NCBI RefSeq assembly: GCF_004345005.1
Contig: NZ_SMMX01000001.1
Location: 302,805-366,804 of the forward strand
DNA: 64,000 bases
DNA from: Extibacter muris
GTDB lineage: Bacteria; Bacillota; Clostridia; Lachnospirales; Lachnospiraceae
Direction: 5' to 3'
Below the pieces are notes generated by a model. That model was not told the DNA's origin and did not search any database. It saw only the letters and a list, made by a program, of their open reading frames with translations. The position numbers and the translations under genes were made by a program. This document shows, piece after piece, positions 44,423-52,750 of this stretch (positions are counted from its first letter, which is position 1; every line of letters starts with the position of its first letter).

Positions 44423-45610
44423 ATGGCGGAATCAAAGAGAGATTACTATGAAGTGCTCGGTGTCAGCAAGGATGCTGACGATGCGACTTTAAAGAAGGCA
44501 TACAGGCAGGTTGCCAAGAAATATCACCCTGATATGAACCCCGGAGACGCGGAGGCGGAGAAGAAGTTCAAGGAAGCTTCCGAAGCCTACGCTGTCTTAA
44601 GCGACCCGGAAAAGCGCCGCCAGTACGACCAGTTCGGACATGCGGCTTTTGAAGGCGGAGCAGGCGGGGCCGGAGGGTTCGGCGGCTTTGACTTTGGCGG
44701 AGCGGATTTCAGCGATATCTTCGGCGACATCTTCGGCGACCTGTTCGGCGGCAGCGGCAGGCGCGGCCGGGGCAGCCAGGGTCCGATGAAAGGCATGAAT
44801 ATCCGCAAGAGCGTCAGGATTACATTTGAAGAGGCCGTGTTCGGCTGTGAGAAAGAGATAGAAGTGGTGCTTAAAGACCCGTGTCCGAAATGTAGCGGCA
44901 CAGGCGCCAAGCAGGGGACTTCACCGGAAACATGCTCCAAGTGCGGCGGCAAAGGCCAGGTGGTCTATACGCAGCAGTCGTTCTTCGGGACAGTGCAGAA
45001 CGTGCAGACTTGCCCGGACTGCCACGGAACCGGCAAGATCATAAGGGAGAAATGTCCGGACTGTTCAGGTACAGGGTTCGTAGCTTCTAAGAAGAAGATA
45101 GCGTTGTCGATTCCGGCAGGCATCGACAACGGCCAGAGCGTGCGGATCCGCGAAAAGGGCGAGCCGGGGACGAACGGCGGGCCGAGGGGAGACCTTCTCG
45201 TGGAAGTGGCCGTCTCCAGGCATCCGATATTCCAGCGCCAGGATATGCATATATTCTCAACCGTTCCGATTTCATTTGCCCAGGCAGCCCTCGGCGCAGA
45301 TGTGAAGATCAAGACGGTGGACGGCGATGTGCTCTACACGGTCAAGCCAGGGACGAAGACTGATACGAAAGTACGCCTGAAAGGAAAAGGTGTGCCTTCT
45401 ATCCGCAACTCCCAGGTGCGGGGCGACCACTATGTCACTCTGATTATCCAGACGCCGGAACACTTAAGCTCCGAGGCGAAAGAGGCGCTGCGCAAGTTCG
45501 ACGCCCTCGCCGGAAATACGCTGAATCAGAACAATGACGAAGGCACGAAAGGACCAAAAGGAAAAAAGAAAGGCTTTATGGGCAAGATGAAAGAAGCTTT
45601 TGACGATTAG
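44423..45610 (+). CDS. dnaJ: Chaperone DnaJ (Hsp40)
   Basis: This 395-residue type I Hsp40 has the J domain (residues 4-70) with HPD in KKYHPDMNP, a Gly/Phe-rich stretch ([16 protein letters not shown]) and four zinc-finger repeats [24 protein letters not shown] and CPDCSGTG. The two C-terminal beta domains follow. It stimulates DnaK ATPase and delivers substrates. ATG 44423 is preferred to ATG 44420, as AAAGGG is then 7-8 bases upstream. It ends the heat-shock operon before a strong terminator. Confidence 0.97.
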   Translation: MAESKRDYYEVLGVSKDADDATLKKAYRQVAKKYHPDMNPGDAEAEKKFKEASEAYAVLSDPEKRRQYDQFGHAAFEGGAGGAGGFGGFDFGGADFSDIFGDIFGDLFGGSGRRGRGSQGPMKGMNIRKSVRITFEEAVFGCEKEIEVVLKDPCPKCSGTGAKQGTSPETCSKCGGKGQVVYTQQSFFGTVQNVQTCPDCHGTGKIIREKCPDCSGTGFVASKKKIALSIPAGIDNGQSVRIREKGEPGTNGGPRGDLLVEVAVSRHPIFQRQDMHIFSTVPISFAQAALGADVKIKTVDGDVLYTVKPGTKTDTKVRLKGKGVPSIRNSQVRGDHYVTLIIQTPEHLSSEAKEALRKFDALAGNTLNQNNDEGTKGPKGKKKGFMGKMKEAFDD

Positions 45611-45620
45611 AAGGCTGAAT

Positions 45621-45652
45621 CCCGGAAAACGTTGGTTTTCCGGGTTTTTTTT
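45621..45652 (+). terminator. Terminator of the hrcA-dnaJ operon
   Basis: CCCGGAAAAC (45621-45630) pairs with GTTTTCCGGG (45635-45644) around GTTG, followed by eight Ts. Confidence 0.92.
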
Positions 45653-45818
45653 GCGGCTGGCCTGCTTGTGCCTGCGGATATCGCTGAAGAGGCGGTCGCA
45701 AAAGGAACAGGCCATAGCCGAAAAAGCCGCCTCTGTAATGCTTTATCGAAATAATTCAATGCATGTCCCTTCGGTATCTGGTAAGATACCGATATCATAT
45801 GACAAGGAGGAATAATAA

Positions 45819-46179
45819 ATAAGTGACAACAGATTTTTATTGGAAGTATACGTGGGTGAAAATGGCAACTGGTTTGTCGGGAATGCGGATACTAACGTGC
45901 CGGTAACCGGCCCTCAAGGGCTGAACAGTGCAGACTTGATCTTTACCGGTACCGGACAGACGGTCGAAGAAGTCATCAATAGTATCAAATCATTAGAAGA
46001 AAAAACACTATCTGACTGTATTCAAATTACCAGCAGGATATGAACCGGCAAACACATATTTTAGCAGTTTACTAGGAGGAGATAGTTTTATTTCTATTAA
46101 TACGGATGGGCACGTGCAGGCCCAAAGGGAATTAAGTGGCTGGATGACTTTATCTGCAACATATCTCTGCAAAAAATAA
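45819..46179 (+). pseudogene. Decayed collagen/BclA-like surface or tail protein gene, copy 1
   Basis: A frame beginning at ATA 45819 reads SDNRFLLEVYVGENGNWFVG and has AGGAGG 8 bases upstream, where an ATG would be expected. The frame then passes through a short collagen-type GPQG and TGTGQTVEEVINSIKSLEE. It shifts at an A6 run (46000-46005) into another frame that reads FKLPAGYEPANTYFSSLLGG and further to TAA 46177-46179. The EIYIGENGNWYING-type opening is shared with the relic at 46272. Either the gene is dead through start-codon loss and frameshift, or ATA is used as a rare start. The original role was probably a surface or phage-tail-like structural protein. TTG 45840 is the only recognised in-frame start. 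Confidence 0.68.
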
Positions 46180-46271
46180 TACAGCTAAAAAATGTAAAAT
46201 ACATAACTGTCCCTCCATATCCCGGCAATAGGCGGTAATATTCTAGTATCAAGAATAAGGAGGACAACTAT

Positions 46272-46614
46272 ATGAATGAAACGACGAGCTTCATACCGGA
46301 AATCTACATCGGTGAGAACGGGAACTGGTACATCAACGGCTACGACACAGGCGTCAGGGCAAGAGGAGAGGATGGCATCACGCCTCACATCGGAGCCAAC
46401 GGCAACTGGTTCATAGGAGAGACGGACACTCAGGTAGCGGCAGCCGGTCCAAAAGGGGGGAAGGGTTACAGAGGCGATACCGGGCCGATGGGCCGGCAGG
46501 TCCGGTGAATATCGCGAACAATCCGGCACATCTATAACAACGGATGTTTTAAACATTGCAGGTAATGATGTAAATGTTACTGTAGAAACAACGATTATCT
46601 GTCAGAGACAATGA
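46272..46614 (+). pseudogene. Decayed collagen-like gene, copy 2
   Basis: ATG 46272 follows AAGGAGGAC and encodes MNETTSFIPEIYIGENGNWYINGYDTGV, then a second GANGNWFIGETDTQV unit, then collagen-type repeats GPKGGKGYRGDTGPMG. The frame stops at 46508. In another frame the sequence continues GEYREQSGTSITTDVLNIAG to TGA 46612-46614. One or two small indels between about 46480 and 46506 explain this. The long Gly-X-Y tract expected in intact relatives is almost gone, which suggests repeat contraction. It is 90 bases after copy 1, so the two look like a tandem duplication in decay. Confidence 0.66.
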
Positions 46615-46669
46615 TTAAATAATAGGATACCTGGAACCATTTATCCTTTTTGATAATGTCAGATAATAT

Positions 46670-46706
46670 AAGCCTGCTTTCCTCTGTTTCAGAAGAAAGC
46701 AGGCTT
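46670..46706. terminator. Hairpin between the collagen relic and glgX
   Basis: AAGCCTGCTTTC (46670-46681) pairs perfectly with GAAAGCAGGCTT (46695-46706) around a 13-nt loop. There is no strong T tract on either side, so it is a modest terminator for glgX. Confidence 0.6.
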
Positions 46707-46730
46707 CCTATGCATGCCATCCGGGTGCTT

Positions 46731-48845
46731 CTACAGTGCCACGAAGACCGCGCTGGAGCGTGCTCCGGCGAGAAATGCATCGCTTTCAAGGGCGGCGGGC
46801 GGGTGGTACATGGTTCGACCTGCATCTCCGGTATTGGCGGCCACGTGCCAGCAGAGATGGTCAGGCAGAGCGGGAAGGGTGATGGTTACAGATTCCCAGA
46901 ACGCATTGACGGCAATGTAGATGATGTCATCTGTCCTGTTGATGTCGTCATAGCCGGCGTACATGATACCGATGACTTTCGTATCCGCGTTGTAAGAGGA
47001 ATCCCACGGTGTCTCGCTGTGGAGGCTTACTTCCGGCAGGCCGTAGCGGTTCGGGCGGCATGTACCTCGGATGGAGGCATGCCGGCGGCGGAAATGGATC
47101 ATAAAGCGGAAGAAGAGGTAGACATCCTGATTTTTCTCCAGCATATCCCAGTCGAGCCATGAGATCTCGTTGTCCTGGCAGTACGGGTTGTTGTTGCCAT
47201 ACTGGGTGTTGCAGAATTCATCTCCTGCAAGGAACATCGGTATGCCACGGCTGCACATGAGCACGAGACATGCATTCCGAATCATCCGCTTACGAAGCGT
47301 AATTATGGCCGGGTCGGCAGTATCCCCTTCCACGCCGCAGTTCCAGCTGCGGTTGTCATTGCTGCCGTCCGTATTGTTCCAGCCGTTTGCCTCGTTGTGC
47401 TTTGTATTGTAAGCATATAAGTCATAGAGCGTGAATCCGTCATGGCAGGTGATAAAGTTGACGGATGCGTTCTTGCCTCGCGTCTGCGGGTCATATAGGT
47501 CCGGCGATCCGATGATGCGCTGTGCCGCGGCTCCTGCACACCAGAGGCCGCCTTTCAGAAACTCCCGGATATCGTCCCGGTAGCGGCCATTCCATTCAGA
47601 CCACCGCCTCAGGTCGGAGAAATCACCGACCTGGTACAGTCCGCCCGCGTCCCAGGCTTCGGCGATAAGTTTTGTATTGCCGAGGATCGGGTCAAAGGCA
47701 AGCGCTTTCACGAGCGGCGGATGTTCCATCGGGGAGCCGTCCTCGTTCCGTCCGAGGATGGACGCGAGGTCAAAGCGGAAGCCGTCGATGCGGTAGGTTT
47801 CTACCCAATAGCGGAGGCAGTCGACGATCATCCGCTGGACGATGGGATGGTTGCAGTTCATCGTATTGCCGCATCCGCTGAAGTTGTAATAATAACCTTC
47901 CGGTGTGAGCATGTAGTAGATATTGTTGTCAAACCCTTTGAAGGAGAAGACAGGGCCCTTTTCGTCACCCTCGGCGGTATGGTTGAAGACGACGTCCAGG
48001 ATGACCTCCATACCGTTGTCGTGCAGTGCTTTGACGAGCTGTTTCAGTTCCAGCCCTTCCCGGTTATATTCTACGGCGGAGGAGTAGCTTGTGTTCGGCG
48101 CAAAGAAGCTGACCGTACTGTAGCCCCAGTAGTTGAGGAGCTTGCGTCCATCTACCGTGCGCCGGTCCATCAGTTCATCAAATTCAAAGATAGGCATCAG
48201 CTCTATGGCATTCACGCCCAGATCCTTCAGGTACGGGATCTTTTCCAGGATGCCCTTGAATGTGCCCGGCGCGGTTACGTCTCTTGCCATCTTCGTAAAG
48301 CCGCGGACGTGCATTTCATAGATGATGAGCTCGTCGAACGGCATCCTCGACGGCGATTCGGCGCCCCAATAGAAATTATTCCGTACGACCCGGGCCCGAT
48401 AACCTTTGGAATTGGCACTCCTGCCCCATGTGCTCTGCCCGGTGATCGCTTTGGCGTAAGGGTCGATAAGGATATTGTCCTTGCGAAAAAGAAGCCCTTT
48501 TTCCGGATCATATGGTCCGTCGAGACGGAAAGCATATTCAAATTCCTCCACATCCAGGCCAAAGATGAAGATGGAAAATACATGGCCGATACGGTAACAG
48601 TCCGGTACGGGGATGACGGCATAGGGCTCCGTCTCCATACGGTGGTATAACAGTATCTCGCAGGATACGGCTCCCTGGGAGTGCACGGTGAAGCTGATCC
48701 CGTTCGGCAGCGCCCAGGCCCCGTTGTAGTCATAGAAGCCGGGACGCACCTTGAATCCATTTATCGTATCGAGTGGCTGCAGATGGTGGCAGAGTGGAGC
48801 GAGAGGCGAATCCAGTTCGAGCGTATCATTGTCTAAACCTGTCAT
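46731..48845 (-). CDS. glgX: Glycogen debranching enzyme (isoamylase-type, GlgX family)
   Basis: This 704-residue GH13 enzyme hydrolyses alpha-1,6 branches of glycogen. An N-terminal CBM48-like domain (FKVRPGFYDYNGAWALPNGISFTVHS...FEYAFRLDGPYD) precedes the barrel with EVILDVVFNHTAEGD, catalytic Asp in GFRFDLASI, acid Glu in IAEAWDAGG and the third Asp in FITCHDGFTLYD. NKHNEANGWNN-like loops match GlgX. AAGGAGGT lies before the ATG. It is 32 bases behind the NarL-type response regulator on the same strand and may be co-transcribed with it. Confidence 0.93.
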   Translation of the reverse strand: MTGLDNDTLELDSPLAPLCHHLQPLDTINGFKVRPGFYDYNGAWALPNGISFTVHSQGAVSCEILLYHRMETEPYAVIPVPDCYRIGHVFSIFIFGLDVEEFEYAFRLDGPYDPEKGLLFRKDNILIDPYAKAITGQSTWGRSANSKGYRARVVRNNFYWGAESPSRMPFDELIIYEMHVRGFTKMARDVTAPGTFKGILEKIPYLKDLGVNAIELMPIFEFDELMDRRTVDGRKLLNYWGYSTVSFFAPNTSYSSAVEYNREGLELKQLVKALHDNGMEVILDVVFNHTAEGDEKGPVFSFKGFDNNIYYMLTPEGYYYNFSGCGNTMNCNHPIVQRMIVDCLRYWVETYRIDGFRFDLASILGRNEDGSPMEHPPLVKALAFDPILGNTKLIAEAWDAGGLYQVGDFSDLRRWSEWNGRYRDDIREFLKGGLWCAGAAAQRIIGSPDLYDPQTRGKNASVNFITCHDGFTLYDLYAYNTKHNEANGWNNTDGSNDNRSWNCGVEGDTADPAIITLRKRMIRNACLVLMCSRGIPMFLAGDEFCNTQYGNNNPYCQDNEISWLDWDMLEKNQDVYLFFRFMIHFRRRHASIRGTCRPNRYGLPEVSLHSETPWDSSYNADTKVIGIMYAGYDDINRTDDIIYIAVNAFWESVTITLPALPDHLCWHVAANTGDAGRTMYHPPAALESDAFLAGARSSAVFVAL

Positions 48846-48877
48846 GTCGGTACCTCCTTGAAGTGTATGATGCCTGG

Positions 48878-49498
48878 CTACAGATGCTGGTAGTAAAAGA
48901 CGGCCAGCTGTGTCCGGTCCCTGAGTTCCAGCTTTTCCAGGATGTTGCTCAGGTAATTACGTACCGTTCCCTCGCTCAGATACATCTTCTCGGCGATTTC
49001 CCTGTTGCTGTAGCCGTCCGCGACGAGGGTGATGAGCATGTATTCCTTTTCTCCGATATCATAAGATGCATAGTCGAACCCGTTTTTTGGCTGCAGCAGA
49101 TCCGGAATCTTGGATATGATTTCCGTCCCGAATACGGTCTGGCCCATATATACGGCTTTGACGGCAGGGATGATGCTGTTGTAGTCCTGCTTGAGCAGAT
49201 AACCCTTCACACCATATTTTAGTGCTTTCACGATATATTCATCGTCCGAGAACGTGGTCAGAAGAAGAATCCGGGCCTCCGGGTATGCAGCCAGTATGCG
49301 GCGGGACGCTTCGAGGCCGTTCAGATTTTTCATCCGGATATCCATCAGCAGCACGTCAGGTTTCAGTTCACTGTACAGCCGTACCGCGTCCTCTCCGTCC
49401 TCGCCTGAGCCCGTCACGTGGAGGGCATCATCAGATTCCAGTATTGTTTTCAGAGCATTGGAGACGAGCATGTCATCATCTACAACAAGTATATTCAT
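48878..49498 (-). CDS. NarL/LuxR-family response regulator
   Basis: This 206-residue regulator has a receiver domain with the phosphorylation Asp in LLMDIRMKN, Thr in LLLTTFSDDEY and Lys in GYLLKQDY. The C-terminal LuxR helix-turn-helix reads VADGYSNREIAEKMYLSEGT then VRNYLSNIL. It is coded 6 bases after its kinase on the minus strand. It probably controls the divergent ABC exporter (50682-53891), as in the Bacillus LnrJK/LnrLMN arrangement. Clustered TGACA half-sites upstream of the kinase are candidate targets. Confidence 0.93.
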   Translation of the reverse strand: MNILVVDDDMLVSNALKTILESDDALHVTGSGEDGEDAVRLYSELKPDVLLMDIRMKNLNGLEASRRILAAYPEARILLLTTFSDDEYIVKALKYGVKGYLLKQDYNSIIPAVKAVYMGQTVFGTEIISKIPDLLQPKNGFDYASYDIGEKEYMLITLVADGYSNREIAEKMYLSEGTVRNYLSNILEKLELRDRTQLAVFYYQHL

Positions 49499-49504
49499 AG
49501 CCGT

Positions 49505-50566
49505 TTATTCCTCCTTCTTAGGTATCGTGATAAAGATGCGGTATCCATTCTTAGTCTGTAGCTGCATGGTGCCGCTCAAAGCCTCTACACGGTCTTTCAT
49601 GTTGGTAAGCCCAAGACCGTTTCCGCCGGTTTTGGCCGTGCCGTTATCCTCGATGATGAGCTGGTATAGTCCCGGATGTTCCCGTACGACGAGGTGTACA
49701 TCGCTGGCATTGCTGTGGCGGATGATATTGTTCAGCGCTTCCTTGATGATGGTGATGAAGCTGTATTTGATGTCCCTCGGCACGTCATACCCCATGTCAT
49801 AGTCCATATGAATCGGGCAGAATGTAAATGCATCTGTGAGACCTGTAAGCGCTTCTTTTAAATTTATGGATTCGTCATGCAGATCATGAACGCTTTCACG
49901 GACATTGGTCATAGCGGTATTCAGCGTCTCTTCCAGCTGCAGCAGCGAGGATTCCAGGGCGGGATTCTTGTTCACCATACGGATGGCGCCTGTCATCAGG
50001 ATAGAGCGGGTGAGCATATGTCCTACATTGTCATGTATCTCCCTGGCAATGCGGTTGCGCTCTTTCAAGGTGGCAGTATATACTTCATAATCCTGCTTCT
50101 CAAGCAGTGCGTGATTCTTCTCTTTCAACAGCAGGTTCAGCTCCGTGCTGTCGTCCCTTGTCTTCTTAAACCGTAGTTCAAGCTGCTCATGCCGGTCGGT
50201 CTGGAAACAGAGTAGCAGCGAGATGCCGCTGCCGAGCACGAGGAGAAGGAAGAGGGGGGGGGAATCCGGCAGGATGCGGCAGATGGCCACGATGCAGAGA
50301 GCCGCCATGCCGATATGATTCTTATACCAGAGACAATTGTAAAGGACCGAAGGAAGGAAAGCAAGCAGCACAGGGAAAAAGACGGCCAGTACGATAAAAA
50401 CGGCGGATGTTATCAGGTGGAAGCTCCGGGAGCCAATAAAATAATTAGCCGAGATGTATATCACGGCTATGAGAAAAGATATGACGAAAGCGGTATCCAT
50501 CTGTGTCAGTAATACCGTCGTAAAGCTGAATATGAGAAGGACGAGCTGGTCAAGTATACGTTTCAT
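49505..50566 (-). CDS. NarL-type sensor histidine kinase
   Basis: This 353-residue kinase has about five N-terminal membrane spans with almost no extracytoplasmic loops (intramembrane-sensing type). A coiled coil then leads to HisKA_3 with the phospho-acceptor His in AREIHDNVGHMLT, and to HATPase_c with IIKEALNNIIRHS and GGNGLGLTNMKDRVEAL. Start ATG 50566 follows AAGGAGA at 50572-50578; the longer frame begins with TTG. It pairs with the regulator 6 bases downstream. Membrane-embedded kinases of this kind often detect membrane-active antibiotics. Confidence 0.92.
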   Translation of the reverse strand: MKRILDQLVLLIFSFTTVLLTQMDTAFVISFLIAVIYISANYFIGSRSFHLITSAVFIVLAVFFPVLLAFLPSVLYNCLWYKNHIGMAALCIVAICRILPDSPPLFLLLVLGSGISLLLCFQTDRHEQLELRFKKTRDDSTELNLLLKEKNHALLEKQDYEVYTATLKERNRIAREIHDNVGHMLTRSILMTGAIRMVNKNPALESSLLQLEETLNTAMTNVRESVHDLHDESINLKEALTGLTDAFTFCPIHMDYDMGYDVPRDIKYSFITIIKEALNNIIRHSNASDVHLVVREHPGLYQLIIEDNGTAKTGGNGLGLTNMKDRVEALSGTMQLQTKNGYRIFITIPKKEE

Positions 50567-50584
50567 ATAGTTCTCCTTATATTG

Positions 50585-50618
50585 TGACAAATGTCATTTC
50601 AAGTGCTGACACGTGACA
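50585..50618. promoter_or_regulatory. Cluster of TGACA half-sites in the divergent kinase/ABC gap
   Basis: TGACAAATGTCA at 50585-50596 is a perfect dyad; further TGACA half-sites lie at 50607-50611 and 50614-50618. They sit between the divergent kinase and ABC genes and could bind the NarL-type regulator. No convincing -35/-10 pair was identified. Confidence 0.45.
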
Positions 50619-50681
50619 CTTACATTATAAAGCGGCGGGGGCTATACTACAAGTAGAAATGGAGAAGGAGGTTTTGAAAAC

Positions 50682-51611
50682 ATGATTACGATACAAAATC
50701 TGGTAAAACGGTACGGCAGCCTGCTGGCGCTGGACCATCTGAACCTTGAGATACACGAAGGGGAGATATTCGGCCTGCTCGGACCGAACGGCTCCGGAAA
50801 GACGACGGCTATCAATTGCCTGCTGGCGCTTCTGAAATATGATAAAGGGACGATAACGGTCATGGGAAAAGAAATGAGGCCCGACAGATATGACATCAAG
50901 AAAGAGATTGGAGTGGTCATGCAGAACGTGGCTGTATTTGAGCAGATGAGCGTCCGTGAGAATATTGATTATTTCTGCGGCCTTTATATACGGGATAAGG
51001 GCAGGCGCAGAGAGCTGGTCGATGAAGCGATACGGTTCGTGGGGCTGGAGGACTATACGAAGATGCGTCCGAAAAAGCTGTCGGGCGGTCTACTTAGGCG
51101 GCTGAATATCGCCTGCGGCATCGTCCATAAGCCGAAGCTCATCATCATGGACGAACCTACGGTTGCGGTGGATCCGCAGAGCCGGAATAAGATTCTGGAA
51201 GGTATCATGGAGCTGAACCGGCAGGGATCTACGATTATCTACACGTCACATTATATGGAAGAGGTAGAGCAGATATGTTCCAGGATAGCTATCATCGACC
51301 ATGGAAGGGTATTGGCCACCGGAACGAAGGAAGAGCTCAAGAGCATGATCAAGTTAGGCGAGACGATTACGATACAGGCGGTTGCTCTGGATGAAAAGCA
51401 TTTGTTGCAGATAAGGGAGCTTCCTCATGTGTTCGACATTTCCTATGAGGAACAGATGCTGAAAATCAGGCTGAGCGGAGCCAAGCATAATCTCGTGAGA
51501 GTGCTGCATTACATGGAAGAACAGGATATTTCATTTGGCAGGGTATTTTCAGAGCTGCCTACGCTTAATGACGTATTCCTGGAGATTACCGGAACTGAGC
51601 TGAGGGATTAG
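50682..51611 (+). CDS. ABC transporter ATP-binding protein (LnrL-like)
   Basis: This 309-residue ATPase has Walker A GPNGSGKTT, Q-loop VVMQNVAVFEQMSVREN, signature LSGGLLRRLNIA, Walker B LIIMDEPTVAVDP and switch His in YTSHYMEEVEQ. A C-terminal extension of about 80 residues (EQMLKIRLSGAKHNLVRVL) is typical of drug or antibiotic exporters. AAGGAGG precedes the ATG. It forms an operon with two ABC-2 permeases and is divergent from a two-component system, the arrangement of the Bacillus linearmycin-resistance exporter. Confidence 0.94.
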   Translation: MITIQNLVKRYGSLLALDHLNLEIHEGEIFGLLGPNGSGKTTAINCLLALLKYDKGTITVMGKEMRPDRYDIKKEIGVVMQNVAVFEQMSVRENIDYFCGLYIRDKGRRRELVDEAIRFVGLEDYTKMRPKKLSGGLLRRLNIACGIVHKPKLIIMDEPTVAVDPQSRNKILEGIMELNRQGSTIIYTSHYMEEVEQICSRIAIIDHGRVLATGTKEELKSMIKLGETITIQAVALDEKHLLQIRELPHVFDISYEEQMLKIRLSGAKHNLVRVLHYMEEQDISFGRVFSELPTLNDVFLEITGTELRD

Positions 51612-51622
51612 GAGGAGATATT

Positions 51623-52750
51623 ATGAGGCATCTGATTAAATATAGATTTATACAGACTGTCCGGGAGTGGAGCGTGATGTTCTGGGCACTTGCCTTTCCT
51701 ATCATTCTCGGCACATTCTTTTTCGTCTCTTTTGGAAGCGGCGTTACGGGTGAGGAGATGGACGCCATCCGTGTGGCGGTCGTAGAGCAGGAGACGGATC
51801 AGCAGGAGGGCGGCGCATTTGGCGAGTTCCTGGAACAGATGGACGGTGATACGCTGGAGATTGAGAAGGTGGATGAGAAGCAGGCGTTGAAAGACCTGAA
51901 AGGGGATGAAATTACAGGTATCTACTATACTGGGGGGGGACCATCCCTTACGGTAGCAAAATCAGATTTGAACACAAGTATACTGAAAGCACTGCTGGAC
52001 AGCTATAATAAGAATGCGCATATGATCATGAAGATCGCACAGGACCATCCGGAGCGACTTATGCAGGCTGTGGAGGCGCTTGACGGATGGCAGACGATGA
52101 CAGAAGAAGTAAGTGTCGGAGGAAGGACGATGAACCCGAACGTGTCGTATTTCTTCGCCCTTATCGCCTATGCATGCCTGTCAGGAGCATTTCTCGGCGT
52201 GCAGGCAAGCCTTGACGGGCAGGCCAACCTGTCCGCGCTCGGAGCGAGAAGAAGCGTGACCCCAACCCATAAGCTGCGGCTCGTGCTTACGGATATGTCC
52301 GTTCTGTTCTTTATACAGTTCGTCAACATCATCATCCTGACAGTCGTCGTACGGTTCGCGTTCGGCATCGACCTTGGCGGCAATATAGGGCAGATTCTGC
52401 TCGTAGACCTGCTTGGCAGCATGATAGGAGTGTCCATGGGCATCATGATCGGATGTGTAGGCAAGCTGAGCGAGAGCATCAAGATGGGCCTGACCGTCGT
52501 GTTGACGCTGTTTCCGGGCTTCCTTGCCGGACTTATGTTCGGCAATATGAAAAATATCATTGAGCAGAATTGTCCGATTATCAACCGGATCAACCCGGCG
52601 GCTGTCTTAAGCGATACATTTTACTGCATGGGAGTGTTTGATGATGCGGAGAGATTCACAAGGAATCTGATGATACTCGGTCTTATGAGCGTATTATTCA
52701 TAGGGATTGCATTCTTTGCGGTGAGGAGGGAACGTTATGACAGTATTTAG
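51623..52750 (+). CDS. ABC-2 permease (LnrM-like)
   Basis: This 375-residue protein has one N-terminal span (about residues 19-40), an extracytoplasmic domain of about 150 residues rich in acidic residues, and five C-terminal spans. SLDGQANLSALGARRSVTPT is the cytoplasmic coupling segment, and NPAAVLSDTFYCMGVFDD the last-loop motif common to this family. AGGAGG precedes the ATG, 11 bases after the ATPase stop. The next permease gene overlaps by 14 bases. It forms a heterodimeric channel with that gene. Confidence 0.92.
   Translation: MRHLIKYRFIQTVREWSVMFWALAFPIILGTFFFVSFGSGVTGEEMDAIRVAVVEQETDQQEGGAFGEFLEQMDGDTLEIEKVDEKQALKDLKGDEITGIYYTGGGPSLTVAKSDLNTSILKALLDSYNKNAHMIMKIAQDHPERLMQAVEALDGWQTMTEEVSVGGRTMNPNVSYFFALIAYACLSGAFLGVQASLDGQANLSALGARRSVTPTHKLRLVLTDMSVLFFIQFVNIIILTVVVRFAFGIDLGGNIGQILLVDLLGSMIGVSMGIMIGCVGKLSESIKMGLTVVLTLFPGFLAGLMFGNMKNIIEQNCPIINRINPAAVLSDTFYCMGVFDDAERFTRNLMILGLMSVLFIGIAFFAVRRERYDSI

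Noticed and set aside
45771..45792. Inverted repeat TCGGTATC-N6-GATACCGA before the first collagen relic
   Set aside because: It is a real 8-bp dyad, but with no T tract, promoter fit or second copy, no function could be assigned.
47721..48650. 309-codon plus-strand frame opposite glgX
   Set aside because: It is a shadow of glgX; all GH13 motifs are on the minus strand.
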